64,000 nt of DNA, from the NCBI RefSeq assembly GCF_002159335.1, contig NZ_NFHP01000005.1:178805-242804 (forward strand). Reading direction: 5' to 3'. The translations under genes were made by a program, and so were the position numbers. Below are positions 57,582 through 64,000 of this stretch, one piece after another. Numbering within the stretch: position 1 is the stretch's first letter; every line of letters begins with the position of its first letter. The notes under the pieces were generated by a model, which saw only the letters and a program-made list of their open reading frames with translations, ran no database searches and had not been told where the DNA came from. The DNA is from Collinsella sp. An7. Its GTDB lineage: Bacteria; Actinomycetota; Coriobacteriia; Coriobacteriales; Coriobacteriaceae.

Positions 57582-58304
57582 TCAGAACAGCTTTACGAGC
57601 CTCACCATGGTGCCCTGTACGTCGGTCCGCCGGCGGACCTCGGCGCTGTCCACGAGCATGCGCATCAGCTTGATGCCGCGCCCGCGCTCCTCGCTCTCGT
57701 GGATCTCCTCACCCGGGGCCACCTCAAAGCCGCAGCCGCAGTCGCACACCTCAATCACCACGCGGTCGCTATAGGCACGCACGTTGAGCACACAGCCCGC
57801 TCCGCCTGCGTGGTCGTAGGCATTCCCCAGCGCCTCCCCCGCCGCCAGCGCCGTGTCGTACACGGCGTCGCGGCCCATGGGGAGCTCCTCCATCATCTCC
57901 ACCAGCCGATGCCGATAGAGCCCGAGGTTCTCCACGCCCTCCGCAACCGAGATGCTGCGGCTCCACAGGGGCGGCGTCCCCGCCGAGAGCACAGGCACCG
58001 GGGGCTTTTCGCGGCCCGTTACGTGCAGTATCGAGAGCAACTGAGCAATCTGCAAAAAGCGCGCAACCTCGGGCGACACGTTAACGAGGGAGAGCATCCC
58101 GCCCTCTTGCATGAGACGCCGCGCACGAGAGAGCAGAAAAGCCAGGCCCGTGGAGTCGATGAAGGCGACGTTCTCACAGTTAACGAGTATGCGGCGCCCA
58201 CCCGCGGCAACGAGAGCATCCATCTCGTCGCGCAGGCCGGGCACCGACGCAAGATCGATATCGCGCGCGGGCGCGAGCACGGCTATGTCGTTCCATTCAC
58301 GCAT
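57582..58304 (-). CDS. STAS-HATPase fusion, anti-sigma-type regulator
   Basis: A 240-aa protein joining two domains that usually are separate partners. Residues 1-100 are a STAS domain like SpoIIAA/RsbV, with the phosphorylatable Ser in NVAFIDSTGLAFLL (about residue 52). Residues 115-240 are a histidine-kinase-like ATPase of the RsbW/SpoIIAB type: GEALGNAYDHAGG (N box), DCGCGFE (G1-like) and ERGRGIKLMRML (G2-like). It may sense or control a sigma factor; no sigma gene is near. ATG at 58304 begins MREWNDIAVLAPARD. Confidence 0.82.
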   Translation of the reverse strand: MREWNDIAVLAPARDIDLASVPGLRDEMDALVAAGGRRILVNCENVAFIDSTGLAFLLSRARRLMQEGGMLSLVNVSPEVARFLQIAQLLSILHVTGREKPPVPVLSAGTPPLWSRSISVAEGVENLGLYRHRLVEMMEELPMGRDAVYDTALAAGEALGNAYDHAGGAGCVLNVRAYSDRVVIEVCDCGCGFEVAPGEEIHESEERGRGIKLMRMLVDSAEVRRRTDVQGTMVRLVKLF

Positions 58305-58433
58305 ACGCTCATGGTTCCCCGGGGTGGGTGCGCTTAATCAACCTATCCGCAGACGGCACGGAACGCGCCGCGGGCGTGCGGGAACGGCGTGAGCCGATGA
58401 CTCAGGCCGCTGCCTCGGGGTGCCGGCTTCTGC

Positions 58434-58468
58434 CTGACTGATTCCATCTATTAGAAGGAATCAGTCAG
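58434..58468. other. 12-bp perfect hairpin
   Basis: CTGACTGATTCC and GGAATCAGTCAG with an 11-nt loop. No T-run follows on either strand; may be the end of the liv transcript or a leftover repeat. Confidence 0.5.
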
Positions 58469-58528
58469 CTTTAGGCCACAATTCGATCGATTCTTTCTAC
58501 TAGATACAATCCGACACGCGCCATATGA

Positions 58529-58578
58529 CAAAGAAACCTGTCCCCACTGTCACGTGACAATGGGGACAGGTTTCTTTG
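58529..58578. repeat. 50-nt palindrome of the AAACCTGTCCCCA type
   Basis: CAAAGAAACCTGTCCCCA and its complement meet at TGTCACGTGACA with a single mismatched pair (58547/58560). Palindromes containing AAACCTGTCCCCA are spread in many bacterial genomes as REP-like elements; no transposase is near this one. Confidence 0.65.
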
Positions 58579-58737
58579 CCACACACAAACGCAACAAGCA
58601 CCATCCTGGCGAGGCAGGTTGCCGCGAAGCGAGAAGGCATAGGCCTTTGCGCCATGCCTTCGAAGCTGAACGGCAAGATACCCGCCAGGACGACGCACAA
58701 CGAGCGGGCCCAGGGCCCGCGCAGCGCCAGGCGACCG

Positions 58738-59448
58738 TTAGCCGCCGAGGTAGGCCTTTCTCACGCGGTCGTCGTTCAGCAGGGCGCGCGCCTCGCCGCT
58801 CATCGAGATGGTGCCCGTCTCGAGCACGTAGGCACGGTCTGCGATCGAGAGCGCCATCTGGGCGTTCTGCTCAACCAGCAGGATGGTTGTTCCCTGCTCG
58901 TGCAGCGCCTTGATGATCTCAAAGATCTCCTGCACAAGAATCGGCGCCAAGCCCATCGAGGGCTCGTCGAGCATCAGCAGCCGCGGCTTGCTCATCAGCG
59001 CGCGGCCCATCGCGAGCATCTGCTGCTCGCCGCCCGAGAGCGTACCGGCAATCTGGTTGCGGCGCTCTTTGAGCCTCGGGAAGTGGTCGTAGATGCGCGC
59101 GAGCTCCTCGCGGTTCTCGGACTCCTTGCGGGTGTAGCCGCCCATGTCGAGGTTCTCGGCCACGGTCATCTGCATAAAGACGCGCCGGCCCTCAGGACAG
59201 AGCGCAATGCCGCGCTCCACGATCCGGTGCGCCTGCACGCCCACAAGCGATTCGCCCAAAAACTCAATGGAGCCGCTCTCGGGTTTAAGAAGGCCCGCAA
59301 TGGTGTTGAGCGTCGTGGACTTGCCCGCGCCGTTGGCACCGATGAGCGTTACGATCTCGCCTTCGTTGATGGTGAACGAGATTCCCTGGACCGCCTTGAT
59401 GGCACCGTACGAGACATGCAGGTCTTGCACAGAAAGCATGGTCGCCAC
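58738..59448 (-). CDS. livF: Branched-chain amino acid ABC transporter ATPase LivF
   Basis: A 236-aa ATP-binding subunit. Walker A GANGAGKST (about residue 38-46), signature LSGGEQQ, Walker B LLMLDEPSMGL, and the switch His is replaced by VEQNAQ, usual for LivF. With LivG it powers uptake through LivHM. GTG at 59448 is the start: AGGAGGTGA inside the end of livG is at 6 nt; an ATG three codons later is too far. Last gene of the liv operon. Confidence 0.95.
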   Translation of the reverse strand: MATMLSVQDLHVSYGAIKAVQGISFTINEGEIVTLIGANGAGKSTTLNTIAGLLKPESGSIEFLGESLVGVQAHRIVERGIALCPEGRRVFMQMTVAENLDMGGYTRKESENREELARIYDHFPRLKERRNQIAGTLSGGEQQMLAMGRALMSKPRLLMLDEPSMGLAPILVQEIFEIIKALHEQGTTILLVEQNAQMALSIADRAYVLETGTISMSGEARALLNDDRVRKAYLGG

Positions 59449-59449
59449 G

Positions 59450-60301
59450 CTAGTTCACCTCCTGCTTGCCCAGGTAGGCCTCGATGACCTTCGGGTCGTT
59501 CTGAATCTCCTCCGGGGTGCCCTTGGCGATGATCCGCCCGTAGTCGAGCACGCCCACGACCTCGCACACGCCCATCACGAGCGACATGTCGTGCTCGATG
59601 AGCAGAATCGCGATCTGAAATTCATCGCGGATCTTCTGGATGTTCTCCATGAGCTCCTCGGTCTCGGCGGGGTTCATGCCCGCCGCCGGCTCGTCGAGGA
59701 GGAGCACCTTGGGGCCCGTGGCGAGCGCGCGCAAAATCTCGAGGCGGCGCTGGGCACCGTACGGGAGGTTCCCCGCCCACGTGTCGGCAAAACCGCGCAT
59801 GTCAAAGATGTCGAGCAGCTCGAGCGCGCGCTCGTGAAACTCCGCCTCCTGCTTCCAATGGCCGGGCAGGCGAAGCATGTCGGTCAGCAGGTGCGTGGTC
59901 ATGGCGTTGCCAAAGCCCACGAGCACGTTCTGCTCGACCGTCATGTCGTTAAAGAGGCGGATGTTCTGGAAGGTACGGGCGATGCCCATCTTGTTGACCT
60001 CGGCCACCGACTTGCCAGCGGTGTCCACCCCGTCAAGCAGCACCGTGCCGCGCGTGGGGCGGTAGACGTTGGTGAGGAGGTTGAAGATCGTGGTCTTGCC
60101 CGCGCCGTTGGGACCGATGAGGCCCGAGATCTCGGTGCGGCCCATGGCGATGTTGAAGTCGTCCACGGCCTTGAGGCCACCGAACTCGATCCCCAGGTGC
60201 TGCGCCTCGAGCACGGGAGTGTGGCCCAAATCGCGCTCGGGGATGAGGTTCGGGGTCTCGAGCTGCACGAGTGCGGAGCGCTTGCGATTGGTGCTAGGCA
60301 T
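59450..60301 (-). CDS. livG: Branched-chain amino acid ABC transporter ATPase LivG
   Basis: A 283-aa ATP-binding subunit. Walker A GPNGAGKTT, the Q-loop in ARTFQNIRLF, a signature variant LPYGAQRRLEI (LSYGxQR-type of LivG), Walker B VLLLDEPAAGMNP, and the switch His in LIEHDMS. An N-terminal extension of about 30 residues precedes the fold. ATG at 60301 overlaps the livM end by 8 nt, after AGGAGGTGA. Confidence 0.95.
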   Translation of the reverse strand: MPSTNRKRSALVQLETPNLIPERDLGHTPVLEAQHLGIEFGGLKAVDDFNIAMGRTEISGLIGPNGAGKTTIFNLLTNVYRPTRGTVLLDGVDTAGKSVAEVNKMGIARTFQNIRLFNDMTVEQNVLVGFGNAMTTHLLTDMLRLPGHWKQEAEFHERALELLDIFDMRGFADTWAGNLPYGAQRRLEILRALATGPKVLLLDEPAAGMNPAETEELMENIQKIRDEFQIAILLIEHDMSLVMGVCEVVGVLDYGRIIAKGTPEEIQNDPKVIEAYLGKQEVN

Positions 60302-61439
60302 CGGCACTCACCTCCTCGGCACGCACAGTCTGCTTCTTCTTCCAGGGGAAGTCGCGGTTCATGACGCGTTCGATGATGCGCGAGAGCGAGAAGTCGTACG
60401 AGCCCAGAAGGCCCTGCGGGCGGAAGATCATCACGAGGATGAGCACCACCGCGTACACGATCATGCGGTACTCGGAGAACGCGCGCAGCGCCTCGGGGAG
60501 GATCGTGAGGAAGGTCGCCGAGATCACCGAGCCGAGCATGGAGCCCATGCCGCCGAGCACCACCATAACGAGAATCTCGATCGACTTCATAAAGCCAAAG
60601 ACCGCCGGCTGCATAACGCCGATGCACCCCGCGTAGAGGCCGCCCGCCACGCCTGCAAAGAACGCGGACACCACAAAGGCCAGGGTCTTGTAGTAGGTGG
60701 TGTTAACGCCGGAGGCCTCGGCCGCGATCTCGTTATCGCGGATAGCGAGGATCGCCCGGCCGTGGCGCGACTTCATCATGGTATGGATGAGGAAGCACAC
60801 CACCACCACGGTAATAAAGACGTTGAGGAAGTTGGTGTAGCCCGGGATGCCCGTGAGGCCCGCAGCGCCGCCCGTGAGCTTAAAGCCCACCACGGCGTCG
60901 ATGTTGAGCATGACCACGCGGATGATCTCGGAGAAGGCGAGCGTGATGATGGCGAGGTAGTCGCCCTTGAGGCGCAGCGCCGGGATACCGATGATGATGC
61001 CGCAGATGGCCGCGCACACGCCTCCCACCAACAGGCCACCAATGAGCAGAAACACACACACGGGCGAGCCCGTCACAAAGTCGCGCGCCGTAAGGCCGAG
61101 CACGGGCATCATGCGGGTGAGAAAGATGGCGCAGCCGTAGCCGCCCACCGACATAAAGCCCGCATGGCCGAGCGGCAGCTGGCCGAGGTAGCCGGTGGCG
61201 ATGTTGAGCGACACGGCGAGGATGATGTAGATGCCCACCTGCTCGAGCACCGTCGACTGATAGCGTGTGATGACGCCGCCGTCGATCATGAGCTCACCCA
61301 CCACGAGGAAGATGAGCACGAGCACCGCGTTGATGGCGTAACGCACGGGCATGGGGAGCGTCTTGCGCGTCCCGCTTGCAGACGCACTGGAGGCGCGAGC
61401 CGAGATGACCGGCCTCGCGTCGGCGTTTTGCGTATCCAT
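60294..61439 (-). CDS. livM: Branched-chain amino acid ABC transporter permease LivM
   Basis: A 381-aa permease with 8-10 membrane segments. GQLPLGHAGFMSVGGYG, RLKGDYLAIITLAFSEIIR and GRAILAIRDNEIAAEASGVN are LivM family blocks. A Ser/Ala-rich cytosolic N-terminus of 30 residues precedes the first segment. ATG at 61439 with GGGGGTG before it; an in-frame GTG three codons upstream is less likely. Confidence 0.95.
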   Translation of the reverse strand: MDTQNADARPVISARASSASASGTRKTLPMPVRYAINAVLVLIFLVVGELMIDGGVITRYQSTVLEQVGIYIILAVSLNIATGYLGQLPLGHAGFMSVGGYGCAIFLTRMMPVLGLTARDFVTGSPVCVFLLIGGLLVGGVCAAICGIIIGIPALRLKGDYLAIITLAFSEIIRVVMLNIDAVVGFKLTGGAAGLTGIPGYTNFLNVFITVVVVCFLIHTMMKSRHGRAILAIRDNEIAAEASGVNTTYYKTLAFVVSAFFAGVAGGLYAGCIGVMQPAVFGFMKSIEILVMVVLGGMGSMLGSVISATFLTILPEALRAFSEYRMIVYAVVLILVMIFRPQGLLGSYDFSLSRIIERVMNRDFPWKKKQTVRAEEVSADA

Positions 61440-61451
61440 AGCGTGCACCCC

Positions 61452-62303
61452 CTATACCTTCTCGCTCATCGAGCGACCGAAGATACCGGTCGGCTTGACG
61501 ATGAGCACGATGATGAGCAGCAGAAAGACCACGGCGTCCTTCCAGGTGGAAAGGCCGATGGCCGTAACGAGCACCTCGGCAAAGCCCACGAGCAGGCCAC
61601 CCACCACAGCACCCGGGATGGACCCGATGCCACCGAGCACCGCCGCGACAAAGGCCTTGGTGCCGAGCATCATGCCCATCGTCGGGGTGGCCTGGGTGTA
61701 GGCCATGGTGTAGAGGACGGCGCCCACACCGGCGAGCGCGGAACCCACGGCAAAGGTAAACGAGATGGTGTGATTGACGTTGATGCCCATGAGCCGGGCG
61801 GCGCCCATGTCCTCCGAGACGGCGCGCATAGCCTTGCCAATCTTGGACTTCTGCACCAAAAGCGTCAGCACCACGGTGCATACGGCCGTCACCACAATGG
61901 TGAGGATGCCCACCCCGGTGGCACTGAGGTCGGTGAACGAGGGCACCACCTTGGCATCGGCACCAAAGACCAGCTGCGCCCCGTTCTCGAGGAAGTAGGA
62001 CACGCCGATTGCCGTGATGAGGATCGACAGGCGCGGCGCGTTGCGCAGCGGTGCGTAGGCGACCTTGTCGATAAGCACGCCGAGCAGCGTGCACGCCCCG
62101 ATTGAGAGCACGATAGCGATGACGGGGCTGAGCCCCAGCTGCGCCATCACCAGCCACGAGACGTACGCGCCCACCATGATGATGTCGCCATGGGCAAAGT
62201 TGAGCAGCAAGATGATGCCGTACACCATCGTGTAGCCCAGGGCAACGAGCGCGTAGATGCTACCGAGCTGCAAGCCGTTGAGCACCTGCGTGAGAATTGT
62301 CAC
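61452..62303 (-). CDS. livH: Branched-chain amino acid ABC transporter permease LivH
   Basis: A 283-aa permease with about 8 membrane segments. LNGLQLGSIYALVALGYTMV, LLNFAHGDIIMVGAYVSW and AVLGGIGSIPGAVVGGLLVG are typical LivH blocks. GTG at 62303 is the start (AGGAAGTGA upstream). It follows livJ by about 120 nt containing a hairpin that may lower expression of the membrane part relative to the binding protein. Confidence 0.95.
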   Translation of the reverse strand: MTILTQVLNGLQLGSIYALVALGYTMVYGIILLLNFAHGDIIMVGAYVSWLVMAQLGLSPVIAIVLSIGACTLLGVLIDKVAYAPLRNAPRLSILITAIGVSYFLENGAQLVFGADAKVVPSFTDLSATGVGILTIVVTAVCTVVLTLLVQKSKIGKAMRAVSEDMGAARLMGINVNHTISFTFAVGSALAGVGAVLYTMAYTQATPTMGMMLGTKAFVAAVLGGIGSIPGAVVGGLLVGFAEVLVTAIGLSTWKDAVVFLLLIIVLIVKPTGIFGRSMSEKV

Positions 62304-62361
62304 GACACGTCACTTCCTCCCCTTCTTGCGGACGGCGCGAACGGGCAGCCGCCCTATCCAA

Positions 62362-62401
62362 CATAAAAGGGGGCACCAGGCGTCTGCGCCCGATGCCCCC
62401 G
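62362..62401 (-). terminator. Hairpin between livJ and livH
   Basis: On the minus strand GGGGGCA(T)CGGGCG pairs with CGCCTGGTGCCCCC, followed by TTTTATG. Part of transcription probably stops here, giving more binding protein than permease. Confidence 0.75.
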
Positions 62402-62421
62402 GACGTACCTTACCGGAAGGA

Positions 62422-63648
62422 TTACTCGGCCTCGATGGTATCAAAGGTGGTCTCGCTGCCATCGTCGTTAAAGGCGATGATGAGCGAGGACTTGACCGGG
62501 TCGCCGGTGCCATCGTAGGAGATGCTGCCGGTGATGCCCTCAACCGAGCCGGCGGCGATACCGTCGATCACGGCCTGCAGGTACTCGTCGGTGCCGGGCT
62601 CGAGGCCCTGCTCCTCGGCGGACTTGATGCCGTTGGTGAGCACCATGGCGGCGTCGTAGCCGAGCGCGCAGAAGTTCGTCGGGGCCTCACCGTACTCGTC
62701 GGTGTAGTCCGAGATGAACTGCTGGACGGACTCGTCGTCGTTGCTCGAGCTGAAGGCGCAGCAGTAATAGGAGTCGTACAGATCGGCCGGGTCGGCGTAG
62801 TTGGACTCGCCGCCCACGATGCCCGACCAGCCGTCGACGCCGAGGAAGGCGCCCTCGTAGCCGGCATCGCGCGCCTGGGTCACGATCATGCCGTCGTCCT
62901 CGTAGTAGTTGGGGACGAGGATTGCGTCGGGGTTGGTGTCCATGATGTTGGTGATCTGCGCGGAGAAGTTAACGTCGCCGTCGGAGTAGGACTGCTGCGT
63001 GGTGACGGTGAGATCAAGCTTCTCGGCCTCCTCCACAAAGGCGTCGTTTACGCCCTGCGAGTAGTCGTCGCCGTTGAGGAAGAGCGTGGCGACCTTCTTA
63101 TAGCCCTGCTCCGCGGCAAAGTTTGCCATCAGACGGCCCTGCTCAGGGTCGGTGATGCAGGCGCGGAAGTAGTTGGTGCCGTAGGTCACCACGTCCGCAG
63201 CGGTGGCGGAGGGGGTCACGCAGGGCATGTTGTCGTTGACGGACTGCTGAGCCACGGCAACGGTCGGGCCGGTGGTGACGTCGCCCACGATGCCCACAAC
63301 GCCGGCCTCGACGAGCTTGTTGTAGGCGTTCACGGCCTCGGTGGCGTCGCCCTTCTCGTCCTCGACGATGTAGTCGACCTGCTTGCCGTTGATACCGCCG
63401 TCGGCGTTGAGCTCCTTAAAGTAGAGCATAGCGCCGTTGGCGCAGGCCACGCCGTACTGCGAGACGCTACCGGACTGCGGGCCGAGGATGCCCACCTTGA
63501 TGGTGTCGCCCGAAGAGGAGCCGGAGCCGGCGGAGGTGTCGTCGCTGTTGCCCGAGCAACCGGCGAGCACGCCAGCGGCGCTAAGCGCTCCCATGCCCGC
63601 GATCAGGCTGCGGCGGCTCATCTGGGGGTTGAGGTTGAATGAAGCCAT
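62422..63648 (-). CDS. livJ: Branched-chain amino acid-binding lipoprotein LivJ
   Basis: A 408-aa periplasmic-binding-type lipoprotein. The signal holds SRRSLIAGMG and a lipobox LAGC (Cys near residue 31), so export may be by the Tat route with lipid attachment. A Gly/Ser linker follows, then the two-lobe type 1 binding fold (TIKVGILGPQSGSVSQYG at the start). It captures Leu/Ile/Val or a related ligand and feeds LivHM. ATG at 63648. Confidence 0.93.
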   Translation of the reverse strand: MASFNLNPQMSRRSLIAGMGALSAAGVLAGCSGNSDDTSAGSGSSSGDTIKVGILGPQSGSVSQYGVACANGAMLYFKELNADGGINGKQVDYIVEDEKGDATEAVNAYNKLVEAGVVGIVGDVTTGPTVAVAQQSVNDNMPCVTPSATAADVVTYGTNYFRACITDPEQGRLMANFAAEQGYKKVATLFLNGDDYSQGVNDAFVEEAEKLDLTVTTQQSYSDGDVNFSAQITNIMDTNPDAILVPNYYEDDGMIVTQARDAGYEGAFLGVDGWSGIVGGESNYADPADLYDSYYCCAFSSSNDDESVQQFISDYTDEYGEAPTNFCALGYDAAMVLTNGIKSAEEQGLEPGTDEYLQAVIDGIAAGSVEGITGSISYDGTGDPVKSSLIIAFNDDGSETTFDTIEAE

Positions 63649-64000
63649 GGTGCTCTCCTTCCCTGACGCGCCGCGAGGACCTGCCTTTAAGCTGCGTGTC
63701 GCGGGGCTCGAGCCCGCGGCAATGGGCGCGTTTTTCTGACTACCTTACTCGTTTTTTACGCGGATGGTAAGCCGTCCGGGCCGCTCAGGGGCCACACGGG
63801 TGCCTCCCCGGGCCGCACGGCTGCGCTATGGTAAAGTTTACCTGCGCTTTAAGGCCAAACCGCAGCTACAGAACCGTGTTACATCTTGGTTTCAGCAGGT
63901 GCCGGGACGGGGCGATGAGCTGCCCTCGCCTAGGGTGGCCGTAGGGACACCGCAGGGGCCTCGGGGCCGGCGCCCGGCGCCTGAGGACACGGGGGGGGGC
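63649..64000. promoter_or_regulatory. Upstream region of the liv operon
   Basis: No gene is visible to the right edge. GGTAAAGTTTACC (63830-63842) is a perfect 6-1-6 palindrome and may be an operator. A clear -35/-10 pair was not found. The last bases (from about 63990) are a G-run at the window edge. Confidence 0.4.

Larger units (their letters stand above)
58305..58737. other. Gap with two palindromes between the STAS-HATPase gene and livF
   Basis: No gene. It holds the 12-bp hairpin at 58434-58468 and the 50-nt palindrome at 58529-58578; otherwise nothing that I can name. Confidence 0.6.

Noticed and set aside
1..64000. CRISPR array
   Set aside because: No stretch has regularly spaced identical repeats of 25-40 nt; the CTACACC, iteron-like and TGGTGGCG repeats are too short or too few.

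Overview
The window is high-GC DNA with small, tightly packed operons. Together with an N-terminal-rubredoxin rubrerythrin, an L10 leader of Gram-positive type, a GH4 6-phospho-beta-glucosidase with an RpiR regulator and a liv operon, this suggests an anaerobic actinobacterium, most likely of class Coriobacteriia (Collinsella/Olsenella-like). That placement is inferred from gene content and style, not from a marker search.

Chromosome, left part (1-24.5 kb): ndk; the arginine genes argG-argH (minus strand) with a palindrome in front of argG; a DUF2130 protein; a divergent LysR regulator and YeiH-type exporter; a Sau3AI-like restriction-modification pair whose nuclease gene has an in-frame amber stop; ThpR; a zinc-ribbon protein; a helix-turn-helix protein with a bacterial RGG-rich tail; a GH4 glucosidase with a divergent RpiR regulator; rplJ-rplL with an attenuated leader; yaaA; a cation diffusion facilitator; rubrerythrin; an EF-G/TetM-like GTPase; and an acetyltransferase. 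Two copies of one dispersed palindromic repeat (7.8 and 24.4 kb) and a 155-bp inverted-repeat element (20.7 kb) lie between genes.

Integrated element (24570-55981, about 31.4 kb): a 49-bp direct repeat made from the 3' part of tRNA-Val(GAC) marks both ends, so the element sits in that tRNA gene. It encodes a tyrosine integrase next to the left end, a small excisionase-like protein, a phage/plasmid-type SF3 helicase, a MobV relaxase, ParA with a ribbon-helix-helix partner, and SSB. I see no type IV secretion genes, so it looks like an integrative mobilizable element (a plasmid-like island). Both ends carry three short direct repeats with identical 11/12-bp spacing, the expected form of integrase arm sites. 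Its cargo includes a six-gene operon on the minus strand (52301 down to 42361): ribbon-helix-helix protein, SNF2 helicase with a PLD-like N-terminus, DUF4391 protein, an unknown protein, type III-like methyltransferase (Mod) and type III-like restriction helicase-nuclease (Res). The start and stop codons of its first four genes overlap and Mod and Res are 1 nt apart, so the genes probably work as one defence system. A DUF4268 nuclease-fold protein and an AT-rich membrane protein are further cargo. A set of small-protein genes, including DUF4313, occurs twice (37.8-38.8 and 52.6-54.6 kb). The element also holds four unusual non-coding stretches: a hairpin field with CTACACC tags (28.2-28.5 kb), hairpins before the relaxase (33.1-33.2 kb), iteron-like repeats before parA (38.9-39.1 kb) and a 314-bp symmetrical array of inverted blocks (40.8-41.1 kb).

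Chromosome, right part (56-64 kb): tRNA-Val, a CmpB-type membrane protein, tRNA-Gly and tRNA-Cys, a STAS-HATPase fusion, two non-coding palindromes, and a complete branched-chain amino acid ABC transporter livJ-livH-livM-livG-livF read on the minus strand.
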